Shown: in pieces, positions 11,163-22,320 of the stretch | Numbering within the stretch: the first letter of the stretch is position 1 | Layout: every line of letters begins with the position of its first letter | DNA from: Taudactylus pleione | Taxonomy: Eukaryota > Chordata > Amphibia > Anura > Myobatrachidae | Assembly: GCA_031769625.1 (NCBI GenBank) | Contig: JAUIMM010000601.1 | Coordinates: 2,647,001-2,711,000 of the forward strand | Direction: 5' to 3' | DNA: 64,000 nt | Notes under the pieces: model-generated | What the model saw: the letters and a program-made list of their open reading frames with translations, nothing else | What the model was told of the DNA's origin: nothing | Database searches by the model: none | Position numbers and translations under genes: made by a program

Positions 11163-12290
11163 TTAACAGGATAACATCCTATCCAAATATTGGAAATGCC
11201 TGATTGTATTTTGCTTTTTACATTTATCTGTATTTGCAATTTCTGTACTCCTATCGATACGCCAATAAACCTTTATATATTGTGAACAACCATCTCCTTT
11301 TTTTCAGTATTAATTTTTTTGTGTATTCATTGTTTATATTATTCTGTACAAACCACTTTATATTCCACCATCACAAATTGAACTTGACTTAATATTTTTT
11401 GTATTTGTGATCCACATCACATAATTGAACTGTTTGTATCTTCTCACATATTTCAATAAATTGTGTAACACTAATTACATAACTCACTGTAACATGTCCT
11501 TTTTTATATTTGTACCTTTATTGGAAAAATACTCCCGAGTAGAGAAAGTAATTTTGTAATACATATCTATCAAAACTAATGTTTTATTACAATAGATTTT
11601 CAGTCAAAAGAGTGCCCGATTATAAAGAGTCTTCTTTCTTTCTCCTTTGGTTTATACATGACTTCCAATCTCAAAACAGGTACAATTTATTTTTATGGGA
11701 TACTAATGCTATATACAGACAGCAGGCTGTTGGACTACACTGTCTGCTTGACATCAGGGTAACCTTAGGTATTCCAACTATCATACTTCCTAGGGGACAG
11801 ACCAGCAGGAGATGGCTCGCCTGATGTTAACTAAGCATTTTCATACAAAACAGGCAGCAGCATTGAATGTCTGATTCCTTCCCCTATCTGCTAACTACAA
11901 TTACCTTTTTCTTGACACTCCTATTGATTAGCTTAATCAGTGTGGACCTGCTCTACTTCTATCAGGTCCACCTTATTTTGTGGATTAACAGCAGATGTCA
12001 GTTTACTATCTTTCTATACCTCATGTGTGGGTACAAGACCTGCTCACGTGACATTCACTACACTGGTACATGCTATGCAGCAGCCGCCTTCCCCACACCA
12101 TTTGAGGATGACTATACCTTAGACTCTATCCTTAATCTGTAAGCATTGCATTAATTACTTGATTTGCAATTTAATTATCTACTGTGGATGGTATATCATT
12201 CTCAATTATTGTTTGATGTTTATGTATTTCTTATCTGTGATGACCAATACTGTACCTCCATCATACAATTTTTTCACTCATTATATTGTG
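11121..12290. repeat. right arm of the foldback
   Basis: This is the inverted counterpart of the left arm, without its duplication or its insertions. It therefore shows the pre-insertion state for the MITE at 10550-11045 and the small element at 9785. The short frames inside it (11579-11824, 11867-12142) are not recognisable proteins. Confidence 0.65.
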
Positions 12291-12700
12291 TGAAGTACTA
12301 TTTTTGAGGATCCTATCCATTTAACAAGCAATTACTCAATTTGCTTAGAATTCTCCACTTGTTGTAATACCATCCATGTGCTATTTGTATATACTTTGTA
12401 CCTGTTGACTTTTTATTGATGATTCATAATGTTGTTGCTATAACTGGGGACAATTTCCCAACACTAATTTACTAGTTGTTTAGGGAGTTTTCGCAGCACA
12501 AACCACAATTACATATACATTTTTTTGTAATTTATTTATTTGCCGACTATCATTGTGTAAAAATGGTTGATTCACCCTTATGATTTTGCCTTATTTTTGT
12601 CTATGGTTTCATATCTTATGATAAAAACCTTTTAATGTATTTCTAATAAATGTTATGTTTTAATTAATTTTCTAATAGGAGTCAATGCCCCCAACATATA

Positions 12701-12960
12701 CCCCTTTTACACCGAAGCTAAAACCCGGGTTATTGAAGGGTTAACCCGGGCAGCTTCCTGGTGTAAAAGGGGAGAGGGTTGGATCGCCGGGTCGAGTGAC
12801 CCGGCAATCCAACCCAGGTAAATAGCAGGGTTTAACACAGGCGTAGCCCGTGAAACCTTGCTGTGAGAACAGCGCACTCCGGGTCACAATGACCCGGAGT
12901 GTGCTGCAAGCCGGCCGATTGGTCCGGCTTCAGTGTCGCTTGGAGATGACATCATCATCA
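12701..12960. repeat. cluster of GC-rich hairpins
   Basis: CCCCTTTTACACC (12701-12713) is perfectly inverted as GGTGTAAAAGGGG (12760-12772), enclosing AACCCGGGTT and TTAACCCGGG. A second hairpin pairs GCACTCCGGGTC (12874) with GACCCGGAGTGTGC (to 12904). The CCCCTTTTACACC end looks like a MITE terminus, but no matching far end was found. Confidence 0.5.
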
Positions 12961-13308
12961 TGACGTGATTAACAGATCAGCATTGTGACTACTCAATAAA
13001 AGATTTTGCCCAAAATTACTGTGTCTCGCTGGCCTCATTTTGATCCTATTCCATTCCCCTTTTCACATTACTCCAAACTACACTCCATACCCAATCACAC
13101 CCTCCTCACTCCCAAAACATCACCACCACCAGAAGAAACATTCTAATTAACACCACTAACAAACACACACAAGTCATCACCATCACCATTACTAGCAGGA
13201 AGAGCGCACCTAACATCTTGGTTTGTTTTACTCCATGAAAAATATAGCTATAAACCTGTTTTGCATATAATACTGGTGTGCTAGTCTTTCAGTTTTTCTG
13301 TTTTTCAT
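12961..13308. other. interval without a recognisable gene
   Basis: AC-rich low-complexity sequence (about 13070-13190) leads to a short TA run. No reading frame, RNA or repeat boundary was recognised. Confidence 0.4.
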
Positions 13309-13320
13309 ATATATATATAT

Positions 13321-13715
13321 GGTTGGGTATGACATACCGACAGCTTAAAATCCATCAGTTTAAATCCCAACCCTGCTGGTAGGTATATTTAACCCTCCCC
13401 CCTCCCCACACTCTAAAGCTAGCCTTTCCCCTGGTGGGGCCTAACCCTAACCCTGCCTTCCCCTAGCCTAAACCTAACCCTCCCAGGGATTGCCTAACCA
13501 TAAGCACCTCCTTGGGTGCCTAAACATAACCCTACCCCTGTAGCTAGCAGGTCACAGATGGCTCATTTACGATTGGTATGCCGGGCGTCTGGATTTCGGC
13601 GTGGGGCTAATGATAGGCGTTGGCATTTAAATGCCCATCACTAGTCCCATGCTGGGCTTTCAGTGTCGAGATCCTGGTGGTCGGCATTTTGACCACCTGC
13701 ATCCTGATTACATTC
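13321..13715. mobile_element. MITE with TTAGGG-like motifs, copy 2
   Basis: It begins GGTTGGGTATGACAT directly after a TATA run. It has the same interior style as copy 1 (CCTAACCCTAACCCTGCC, CTAAACCTAACC). It ends around CATCCTGATTACATTCC before another TATA run. Being embedded in (TA)n makes the target duplication undefinable. Confidence 0.6.
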
Positions 13716-13717
13716 CA

Positions 13718-13721
<4 letters not shown>

Positions 13722-13754
<33 letters not shown>
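13722..13754. repeat. (TA)n microsatellite
   Basis: An uninterrupted TA run lies exactly between the end of the MITE and the 5' LTR of the Gypsy-like element. It matches the TA run after that element's 3' LTR (18006-18040). Confidence 0.85.
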
Positions 13755-13757
<3 letters not shown>

Positions 13758-14207
13758 GGTGAGAAGGGTTGTCTCTCACCTGAATTGCCCACATTCTGGT
13801 GAAATCAGCTCACTCCAGGGGGGGCTGTGGTGAAACCTGTGCATTCTGCATTAGTAGTGGAGGTTTGGAATTCCAGGTTTTCACATTTGGAATAATCATT
13901 CCCACACACCTGATGCTACTTGCTCCTGATGCCAGACAAACTGGCCAGGCGATGGGCCAGGGATGGTGGTTAGCATTAGGGTGCCAGGAACTGGAGGGTC
14001 CACATATTTTGTAACAGCTGACTGTTAAGCACAAGGAGTGCTGGAACATTTACTTTTATTTTTGTTTGCTTATTTTCTGTTATGTACCTGTGTGTATCCA
14101 GGCCTGTGCTCACGTATGCTAAGGGGAAGTGTATGCTGCCATTAAAAGCCACTGCTTTACCAAGAACCTGCCTTTCTGAAGTCCTCAGTTCTATATCCCA
14201 TGCTATA
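13755..14207 (+). repeat. 5' LTR of the plus-strand Gmr1-like element
   Basis: It starts TGTGGTGAGAAGGGTTGTCT and aligns with 17534-18005, including the shared blocks CAGCTCACTCCAGGGGGG, CAAGGAGTGCTGG and ATTAAAA(A/G)CCACTGC. It ends at about 14207 (TGCTATA, against TGCTACA in the other LTR). The two LTRs differ by several indels, so the insertion is old. Confidence 0.8.
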
Positions 14208-14209
14208 TA

Positions 14210-14227
14210 TGGTGGCCTGTACGGGGA
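14210..14227 (+). promoter_or_regulatory. primer binding site, tRNA-Ile type
   Basis: TGGTGGCCTGTACGGGGA lies 2 bp after the 5' LTR. It matches the complement of the 3' end of vertebrate tRNA-Ile(AAU), as I recall that sequence, at 17 of 18 positions. It would prime minus-strand DNA synthesis. Confidence 0.75.
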
Positions 14228-14671
14228 CTCTGCACTTCACGTAGCGAAGGCACTGACCAGGCAAAACATTTGGTATACTTGAGTATGTTTGGTGAACCAG
14301 AATAAAACACAGTTATATTAAGTACATTGTGTAACTTGCTATGCACAATGCAAAAGCTGTTTGTGTGTGTACTGAAAAAAAGTTACTTTCCTTTTGTTTG
14401 TTTTTACTAAGGTGCTTAAGACATATCAAAATCCTGATAAGTGTGTTTACCAGCTAGTGTTTATGCTGTCTAATTAACCTCACCTGTTGACTGAGCAGAG
14501 CAAAGCACACAGTGCTGACAGAGAAAAAAAATAATTTTCTTTTCTTGTGTTCTGTTTAACCCCTGTGTTGCTGAAAGAAAAATATATATTTATATTTATT
14601 TGTGTAAACTGGTTTGTCATTGTTCTTGTCTAAAAGCCCCAAAGTTCCTACTTACCCCTCCCACTGTAAAA

Positions 14672-17460
14672 ATGGAGGAAGTTTTTTGTACTATAGTAAA
14701 TTTGCCAGCCTCCCATCAAAAAACAAAAGAGCAAATATTACAAATGTTACAATTAGTGACCCAATCAATGGGCACAACAGGTGCTGGGCATCTGAAGAAA
14801 ATATCTGCCTCAGATGACCCAGAGGCATATTTTTTAATATTTGAGAGGGTTTTCCAGTGTTTAAAGTGGCCAGCAGATACTGGGCTGATAGACTTGCACC
14901 TTATCTCACTGGTGAGGCTCAGAAAGCCTATGCTGATTTGTCCTCTGCTGATGTGGAAAAATATGACCTAGTCAAAAGTGCTATTCTGGCCAGGTCAGGT
15001 CTCACTCCTTCTGGGAAAGCGCAGTGCTTCCACAAATGGGCCCTACTACCAGGGGTCCCTATTCTGAAGCAGGTTGCAAAACTCGCCAGACAGGGACAGA
15101 GTTGGCTCGAGCCAGAAGACCACACTGCTGCTCAGATTGTAGAGACAATGGTTGTTAACCAGTGTATAAGAACCCTAGGGCAGAATATGCAGCACTGGGT
15201 CATGTATGCTGATCCTCAAAATCTAAAGGAATTAAGTACAGTGTTGGAGTGGAATGAGACCACAGGAAATAAGACAAAAATGCCAGAAGAGAAACCAGGG
15301 AATGAGCGACCCATTCAGATGGCACCCCATTGGCCTGTTACCCGGACTGTCACCGCTCCTCAAGGAAACACCGCTGGAGATGCCAGGGTCATTTGCTATG
15401 AGTACAGAGAGCTAGGTCATATAAGACGGAACTGTCTCAAAAAAATAGAGCCTATGGAGTGTGAGGTTGCTAGTATGGGTACTACTTACCCCTTTTTTTG
15501 CAAGATGGTACCCCTGGATTCCAGACCCCTATTAATGTGGGAAATTATGTTGCTGAATGGCCAAGAACTCCCAGCTATTATAGACTCAGGGAATGAATTA
15601 AGCCTGATCTCAGAGGCTGTCCTGCCCAGGGCAGTAGAAAAGGTGCCAGGATTAGTTGAAGTACTCTGTTCATGGAACCACAGAAAACTTCTCAAATGTG
15701 TGAGTGAGCCTCACCATAAAGGGGCGCACTTATGAGGTGGTTGCAGCTGTTGATCCTAAGCTTCCCTATCCTATTATATTGGGACGCAATTTCCCAAGAT
15801 TTGTTGAGCTCATAAAGGAACCACAGAGACAATGCCAATGTAATGTCTCCAAGGCCCTACTTCAGAAAAGGGAGAAGAGTGGAAAAGCATGGCCAGTCCT
15901 CTTTGGAGAGGGAACCCCTGCACTGTTAATGTCTGAGGAAATAAATCCACAACACTTTATCCAGTTACGGTCAGACAAAAATATTGGCAGAGATGTCATA
16001 CCAAATACAGATGTTGCCATGGATGCGCTTGAAATTGCCACCCCTCAGGCTCCTGGTGGCCCCTGTAGTTCACTTTGCCCTACAGAAGTTCCGCTGGTTG
16101 ACACCTTGTCAGAAAAACAGCAAAAAGAAGTAGAAGCCTTAGTTCACAATAATCAGGGTGTTTTTTCTTCCCTGCCAAGGCTCACTGCCTTAGTAGAGCA
16201 TGAGATAAATACTCCTGAAGGAGTGGTTGTAAAGCAGCGACTGTATTGCATCCCTGAGGCATGGTGACAAGCAGTCCAGCAAGAGGTGAAAGAGATGCTC
16301 CAACTTGGGGTCATTGAGGAGTCCAACAGTAACTGGTTAGGTCCTATTGTGTTGGTCCCCAAGCCATCAGGAGCTATACATTTTTGCAATGACTTTCGGC
16401 AAATGAATCAGGTTTCCAGCTACCATGAGTGGATGAATTAGTAGAAAATTTGGCAAGTAGTCGGTATCTTACGACCCTGGACCTCACAAAGAGATATTGG
16501 CAAATTCCCCTAAGTGAGACCCCCAAGGAGAAGACTGCCTTCTCGACCCCTGATGGCCTGTTTCAATATAAAATGATCCATTTGGCCTTTATGGGGCACC
16601 AGTAAAATTTCAGTGTGCCATGGATCACCTGCTGAGGCCACACCAGGGGTATGCTATAGCCTATCTAGACGACATTGTCACCTATATAGAAAATTTTGAC
16701 GAACACTTGCCCAAAGTCCAAAAAGTGCTACACAGCTTACAACAGCAAGAGTCTATGGCTAATCCAGGCAAGTGTATCATTGTACTTTCAGAGGCCAATT
16801 ACCTGAGGTATGTGATTGGTAATGGGCAAGTGAAACCCCCAACTGTGGAAAGTGGAGGCGATTCAGTCCTGGCCTAGACCATCCACCAAGAAACAAATGA
16901 GAACTTTCTTTGGGTTTCTAGACTATTACCACAGTCCAAATTTTGCATCCATAGCTTTACCTCTGACTGAGACCCCATGGAAAGGTTCAACCTGAATAGA
17001 TTCTCTAGACCAAAGCAATTGAAACAGCCTGGAAAGATATAAGGGTGGCTCTGTGTTCCATACCGGTTCTGCAGGCTCCAGATTTCGGAAAACCCTTTGT
17101 CTTGCAAACTGACACCTCCACAACAGGCTTTGGAACTGATTTGTCACAGTCCATTGATGGTGCAGAAAAGTGGATCCTCTACTTATGTAGAAAGTTGTTA
17201 CCATGAGAGACAATATACAAAATAGTTTAGCTAGAATGATTGGTGAGAAGTGGGAAGTAGAAGCCCTGAAGTATTATCTCCTGGAAAGAGAATTTGTTTT
17301 GGTCATGGATAATGCACCTCTGAGGTGGATTCACCTCAACAAAGATGTTACCCCCGAATGACGTGCTGGTTATTCACCATCCAGCAGTACAAGTTTGTTG
17401 TATAGCATAGGCCAGGAGCTCAACATAGAAATGCGGATGCATTTTCCCGGAAGTTTGAGA
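14672..17460 (+). pseudogene. Gmr1-like gag-pro-RT-RNase H, decayed, no integrase
   Basis: The gag ATG is at 14672. A SCAN-like capsid is recognisable (DDPEAYFLIFERV, then WADRLAPYLTGEAQKAY). It is split by a frameshift near 14880, because 14672-14971 and 14857-15735 are in different frames. A zinc knuckle (C-x2-C-like cluster ending HIRRNC, about 15395-15435) is followed by an aspartic protease DSG (about 15580) and ILGRNF in another frame after 15704. A stop lies at 16265-16267. Reverse transcriptase remnants follow, with FCNDFR near 16386 and YLDD in the frame 16620-16877. RNase H traces (QTDTS, about 17108; NADA-type end, about 17430) run directly into the 3' LTR. No integrase is seen before the RT or after RNase H. 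RNase H ending at the LTR, together with the SCAN-like gag, suggests a Gmr1-like element that lost integrase. Confidence 0.85.
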
Positions 17461-17520
17461 AAGCTGAGTGGAGTCACCAATCGTGAAAGAAGATGTACGC
17501 TTCCCCAAGCTTAAAAAGCG

Positions 17521-17530
17521 AAAGGGGGGA
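17521..17530 (+). promoter_or_regulatory. polypurine tract
   Basis: AAAGGGGGGA lies 3 bp before the TGTGG start of the 3' LTR. It is the expected plus-strand primer of an LTR retrotransposon. Confidence 0.75.
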
Positions 17531-17533
17531 TGG

Positions 17534-18003
17534 TGTGGTGAGAGGGGTTGTCTCTCATTTGAATTGCCCACATTCTAGGGGATTCAGCTCACTCCAGGGG
17601 GGGCTACAGTGAAATCTGTGCATTGCATTAGCAGAGGAGGTGTGGAATTCCAGGTTTTCACATTTACACAGACCCAGCTGGAATATTCACTGAAGCACAG
17701 GAAGGGATTAAAACTACCATACACCTGATGCTGGATAAACTGGCCAGGCAATAGACCAATGGTGGTGGCTAGCATTAGGGTGCTAGGACCTGGAAGGACC
17801 ACAGAGATTGTAACTGCTGACTGTTAAGCACAAGGAGTGCTGGGACATATAATTTATGTTATTTGTTTACTTTCTGTTATGTGCCTGTGTGTATCCAGGC
17901 CTATGCTCACATATGGAAAGGGGCGGTTTTTGCTGCCATTAAAAACACACTGCTTCACCAAGTACCCGCCAGTCCGAAGTCCTCACTTCTATACCCTGTG
18001 CTA

Positions 18004-18005
<2 letters not shown>
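17534..18005 (+). repeat. 3' LTR of the plus-strand Gmr1-like element
   Basis: It begins TGTGGTGAGAGGGG and ends TGTGCTACA before a TA run, giving TG...CA ends over 472 bp. It is a partner of 13755-14207. Confidence 0.8.
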
Positions 18006-18040
<35 letters not shown>

Positions 18041-18044
<4 letters not shown>

Positions 18045-18236
18045 CATGTAGACAGGCACTCATTGAATGAACAACATGCCGTGGTGCCAGCTATAGTATT
18101 ATATAAGCCATGTCTTCTGCTCTGAGTAGCAGGAATAAGCGGCACTCATCCGAACTTAGCAATGAAGTAAAGAGGTTTTATTCCAGCGTGAACCAACGTT
18201 TCAAGGCCTAAACGGCCTTTTTCTCAAGGTGTGCAT
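18041..18236 (-). repeat. Penelope pseudo-LTR, 3' copy
   Basis: In element sense it contains CTTGAGAAAAAGGCC, a short loop, GGCCTTGAAACGTTGG, then AATAAAACC (18174-18183 region) and GAGTGCCGC. The GAAACGTTG...AATAAA...GAGTGC order is typical of vertebrate Penelope termini. It shares its sequence with 22125-22320. Confidence 0.85.
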
Positions 18237-18809
18237 AACAAAACAAAACAACAGTGCTTACCTTTATACAAGAAGATCACAAGTGAAAAAACGTCTGTCC
18301 AACAGCGCGCCTCCGTGCGGCGGGAGTCGCCCCCTGATGACGTCATCAGACGGTGTCATGTTGTGGAGAGAGAGAGAGCTGTCTCCATGGAAACAGATCA
18401 CAACAGTGTGTGAAAAATTGGCGGAGCCTAGCACACACGGAGAGCAGTGCTGTGGGAGACGTGAATAAGCAAAAACAACCAAATGACATGTAGGAAAAAG
18501 AATTAACATATCGCAGATTAAAGAAGTGCAGTGTAGCTGCACATGATAATAGCATGAAAAATAATAACATAAAAAATAATAAATGATACATGGATAAGCC
18601 AAGAACACAAATATATACATACAAACATTCACATACTAGCAAAAATACATAATCAGTGAAAACTCATGAGTACTAATCATTATCCTCTCAATATCAAAAA
18701 TGCATGTAATACTGAGATTTAAAAAAAATGTCTAGGGATAAATACAAGCAATAAGGATAAATCTGTGAAACGAATTAAACCATTTATATGCACCAATTAA
18801 ATACATGGA

Positions 18810-21065
18810 TTAAATACATGATGCCCAGGAGATCTTCTCGTTAAGACCGCGTGGATGAACCGTATCCAACGAAATAATCCATTTGGTTTCCAAACGTGCC
18901 AAAATTTTGGCACGATCTCCCCCTAGCTTTAATGGAGCCACATGATCGATAATCTTGTATCGTAAGCTTGTTAGAGGATGGCCAGCAGATTTAAAATGGC
19001 GGGCAACTGGTTGATCAGAGTCCCTCCCTTGAATTGCTAATTTGATTGAAGAACGATGAATCGCCATTCTCTCTTTGAACATACGTATGGTTTGTCCTAC
19101 ATAATGCAAGCCACAAGGGCATGAGAGTAAATAAATAACAAATCTAGATGTGCAAGTTAAGACATGATGGATGTAGTACTTTTTTCCAGTATGTGGATGG
19201 CTGAAAAAATGACAAGGGGCCATATAGCTACAAGTAATGCACGAAGCACATCGATAACAGCCAGGTTTTTTGTACATTGTGCCACTATGAACAACTATGG
19301 TGGCCTGTGAAGTAATGTCTGCTCTTACCAACATGTCTTTGAGGTTTCTGCCTCTCTTGTAACTTATAAGCGGAGAAGTGTTAGATAATGTTCCCAATTC
19401 TTTGTCCGTGCGGACGATAGGCCATAGTGCTTTGGCAGCTTTGGAGACCACGGAGCTGCTCAAAGTAAATTCCGTCACAAATGGGATTTTATCCAGCGTA
19501 CTGGATTTGGGTGTAGGATGGAGTAAATGGTCCCTAGACATTTGTAGTACTTCCTGCTTATTTTTTAGAAGAGAGTTTTTATTATATCCCCTGTCTAGAA
19601 ACTTGTCTACAATTTTGTCCACTTCAATCTCCACTTGTGATGGGATGTTGGTGATGCGGGCCACCCTCATCATTTGAGATTTGGCTAAACCATTTTTAAG
19701 TGCTGGAGGATGGAAACTATTGGAAACCAGGAGGGTGTTTCTATCCGTGTCTTTAGAGTATACAGACGTGGTCATATGGCCCTCCGAAACAGTGATTAGA
19801 ACGTCAAGAAAGTGCACTGACGTGGAACTGTAATTAAAAGTAAATTTAATCGGGGTATTGTCATGATTTATCCCGTCGATCACGGAAATCAACTGTTCCT
19901 CAGAGCCAATCCAAATTAGGAATAGATCATCTATGTAACGTGTGTATGTAAATATATGCTTGGAGATCTCAGGATCTGAAAAAAAGAATTGATGTTCTTT
20001 TTCGAACATATAAATGTTCGCGAACGATGGCGCAACGTTCGATCCCATCGCGCATCCTCTCTTCTGTCTATAGTATGATCCGTTGAAGTAGAAATAGTTG
20101 CGCGTAAGGGTCAATTCCAATAACCTAATAAATAGGTCAATATTACATTGGTCAAACGACTGTTTAAGTAAAAAACGTTTTACTGCTAGCAGACCATCTG
20201 ATTGAGGAATGACGGTATAGAGGCTTTGAACATCTAAAGTGCATAAAAGTGCGTTTTCCGGTAGAGTCGTGAGGTCCCCTAATTTTATCAAAAAAGCTGT
20301 GGCGTCCTTTAGATAAGTTTTTTGCTGAATAACTAGGGGTTGGATCAACCAATCCAAATATTGAGCAATAGGTTGATATAAAGAGCCGCGAGCAGAGATG
20401 ATAGGTCTGCCCAGCGGTTTTTGTTGATTCTTGTGTAATTTAGGAACTGTGTAGATAAGAGGAACTTTTGGATGGTCTGTAGTGAGAGATTTAACGATTT
20501 TGGTGGTTAATGTATGGTTGGACTCGGCTTCTGCCAACAGAGTGTCCAGTTCACGCTTATAATCGCTTGTAGGGTCTCCTAATAATTTGTCGTACGTTGC
20601 TGAATCCGACAATTGGCCATCAAGTTCACGAATATAGTCTGTGAGATCCTGCACTACCACTCCTCCACCCTTGTCTGCCGGACGTATGGTTATGTCGGTT
20701 CTTTTGGATAAGTTCTTAAGTGCCTGTTGTTCCACTGGTGGCATATTATGAAATATCTTTGGTTGGGCAGTGCTGTACTTCTGTACTGCCTCGTCCATTA
20801 ACCTAGAGAACGTTTTGATGGATGCGTTTGATGAGGGGGGGTCGAAAGTTGAAGGCGGTCCTATACGTAAAGGTAAAGACATAGTGTGCATGGTATCTTG
20901 TGAGATACCCGGTTGGTTTTGGAAGAACTCTTTAAGTCTTAGTGAACGATTAAATTTATAATTGTCCAATTTCCAATCAAAGTCCCTGTGTTTGTTTGTG
21001 GGAACAAACGATAATCCTCTGTGTAAAACAGAAATTTCTGCAGCGGTAAGCGGTTTTGAACTCAA
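18810..21065 (-). CDS. Penelope-like reverse transcriptase with GIY-YIG endonuclease
   Basis: The 751-residue uninterrupted frame has every hallmark of a Penelope polymerase. These are a GLSFVPTNKH N-terminal motif (18-27), DKGGGVVV (about 132-139) and PLIYTVPKLHKN (202-213). RT motif A is LDVQSLYT (277-284), motif B is GCAMGSNVAPSFANIYM (337-353) and the YIDD box is at 377-380. Near the C-terminus a Cys cluster (603-618) precedes a GIY-YIG nuclease (VIYLLSCPCGLHYVG, 643-657; Glu about 726). The enzyme nicks target DNA and copies element RNA at the nick. The listed ATG (21065) is not the native start. Protein similarity continues upstream in the same frame (ENLVFNLSS), so this frame is the back part of a longer protein begun at 21916. 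I saw no internal stop. Confidence 0.93.
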   Translation of the reverse strand: MSSKPLTAAEISVLHRGLSFVPTNKHRDFDWKLDNYKFNRSLRLKEFFQNQPGISQDTMHTMSLPLRIGPPSTFDPPSSNASIKTFSRLMDEAVQKYSTAQPKIFHNMPPVEQQALKNLSKRTDITIRPADKGGGVVVQDLTDYIRELDGQLSDSATYDKLLGDPTSDYKRELDTLLAEAESNHTLTTKIVKSLTTDHPKVPLIYTVPKLHKNQQKPLGRPIISARGSLYQPIAQYLDWLIQPLVIQQKTYLKDATAFLIKLGDLTTLPENALLCTLDVQSLYTVIPQSDGLLAVKRFLLKQSFDQCNIDLFIRLLELTLTRNYFYFNGSYYRQKRGCAMGSNVAPSFANIYMFEKEHQFFFSDPEISKHIFTYTRYIDDLFLIWIGSEEQLISVIDGINHDNTPIKFTFNYSSTSVHFLDVLITVSEGHMTTSVYSKDTDRNTLLVSNSFHPPALKNGLAKSQMMRVARITNIPSQVEIEVDKIVDKFLDRGYNKNSLLKNKQEVLQMSRDHLLHPTPKSSTLDKIPFVTEFTLSSSVVSKAAKALWPIVRTDKELGTLSNTSPLISYKRGRNLKDMLVRADITSQATIVVHSGTMYKKPGCYRCASCITCSYMAPCHFFSHPHTGKKYYIHHVLTCTSRFVIYLLSCPCGLHYVGQTIRMFKERMAIHRSSIKLAIQGRDSDQPVARHFKSAGHPLTSLRYKIIDHVAPLKLGGDRAKILARLETKWIISLDTVHPRGLNEKISWASCI

Positions 21066-21073
21066 ATTGAATA

Positions 21074-21916
21074 CTAGGTTTTCTTTCTGCTGTTCTTTAC
21101 GGATCCTTTTATTTTGCCCACCGCGCCTTGTGGGTTTAATGGAGGGAGGTCGATGCGAGCCCTGGTGGCAACTCCTAAAGGGATAGCTCTGTCTTGAGAG
21201 GCATCATCTGATTCATTGACCTGAAGGTCACTATTACTATTAGAGGTAGATTTGTTTCTACGAGCCCGAAACTTTTTGTTTCTCCATGATGGCTGGTACG
21301 GTCTTAGATTAGATGTATCACGGCCGTTAGTTCCACGGAGCCACCGATAGACCGAGTTATCCTCATAATCACTAGTGACTTTTTGCAATTTATTTTTTTT
21401 GAATTTAAGAAGCTCTTTCTTATATATGTCACATTGAGACGCTAGTTTAGTCCAGTATTGTTGATATGCATTATCGTCCAATTTGTTTTTATGTAACTCA
21501 ATATACTGGTCTATTTTGGCTCTGGTGTTGATTAATTCCTTGCCCGCTTCCTCAATGACAAGTATCATAAGGTCAAAACTGCATTTGTTGAGAATGGCGA
21601 TCCAGCGCCTGCAGAATTCTGCATTGGTTCTCCCAATTGTGGGACAATTTTTAACTCGAAACCCACGGGGGATCATCTTAGCTCTAAAATAATCAGATAA
21701 TGTACTGCCATGAAGCAAGTAATCAATCTCTTTCTTTTTGAGTTTGATTAAATGATTGTAGATATCCTCCGCAGAATGAGCACCTAAGCTGGTATCAGGT
21801 GTGTCTGAAAATAAAATAGCAGAGATTTGGGCCTCTGAAAAAGACAGAGTTTCACCTTTGGGTAAGTCCAGATTTAGAAAGGACAGCTGGTCTCTGTTAC
21901 TGGATCCTGATTCCAT
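21074..21916 (-). CDS. N-terminal part of the Penelope-like protein
   Basis: The 280-residue frame starts at ATG 21916. It has no enzyme motif. It is charged, with a Lys-rich helical middle (residues about 150-190) and a basic, Ser/Asn-rich tail with RRNKSTSNSNSD, possibly nucleic-acid binding. It stops at 21074, just before the polymerase frame, which is in another phase. Because sequence typical of the family's continuous protein resumes in the other phase near 21100, I read this as one original gene of about 1,030 residues broken by one indel at about 21090-21110. A genuine two-gene arrangement cannot be fully excluded. The upstream repeat 22125-22320 presumably supplied the promoter. Confidence 0.75.
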   Translation of the reverse strand: MESGSSNRDQLSFLNLDLPKGETLSFSEAQISAILFSDTPDTSLGAHSAEDIYNHLIKLKKKEIDYLLHGSTLSDYFRAKMIPRGFRVKNCPTIGRTNAEFCRRWIAILNKCSFDLMILVIEEAGKELINTRAKIDQYIELHKNKLDDNAYQQYWTKLASQCDIYKKELLKFKKNKLQKVTSDYEDNSVYRWLRGTNGRDTSNLRPYQPSWRNKKFRARRNKSTSNSNSDLQVNESDDASQDRAIPLGVATRARIDLPPLNPQGAVGKIKGSVKNSRKKT

Positions 21917-22124
21917 GTTAAGAAAAAAATTTCTCTATTATGCGATGTGTTGAAATAAGAGTGGGGGGTTTTTTGTGCAAAAATAGCAATGGAAAAGTGA
22001 CCAGTGCAAAAGAGTAAAACAAAGAGTCCGTGCAGTGTCACACACTACTGAAGAATCCAATGCAGTAAATGTTCCTGAGACTTGTGGTGCCACGACTCAA
22101 AAGGGATGTTTCCCTTTAAAAATA

Positions 22125-22320
22125 AAAGCATGTAGACAGGCACTCATTGAATGAACAACATGCCGTGGTGCCAGCTATAGTATTATATAAGCCATGTCTC
22201 CTGCTCTGAGTTGCAGGAATAAGCGGCACTCATCCGGACTTAGCAATGAAGTAAAGAGGTTTTATTCCAGCGTGAACCAACGTTTCAAGGCCTAAACGGC
22301 CTTTTTCTCAAGGTGTGCAT
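22125..22320 (-). repeat. Penelope pseudo-LTR, 5' copy
   Basis: This is a direct repeat of 18041-18236 with only a few differences (for example TCATCCGGACTT against TCATCCGAACTT). It lies about 0.2 kb upstream of the N-terminal reading frame, in the promoter position. Confidence 0.85.

Larger units (their letters stand above)
6771..12698. mobile_element. large foldback (inverted-repeat) element with nested insertions
   Basis: TATGTTGGGGGCA near 6772 is inverted at about 12685-12698. Long stretches of 7140-10545 recur inverted in 11121-12290. For example, the ATACTCCCGAGTAGAG block at about 11528-11543 pairs with 10139-10154. The GTGACATTCACTACACTGGTACATGC block near 12049 pairs with about 7344-7369. 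The left arm is longer because it is internally duplicated (about 7470-8360 and 8361-10480) and carries three or four insertions. No transposase was seen, so this is a non-autonomous or rearranged element. Confidence 0.6.

Noticed and set aside
18330..18360. CTGATGA as a hammerhead core box
   Set aside because: It is part of the palindrome CTGATGACGTCATCAG and is not followed by a stem and GAAA. The separate GAAAC hairpin in the terminal repeat is reported instead.
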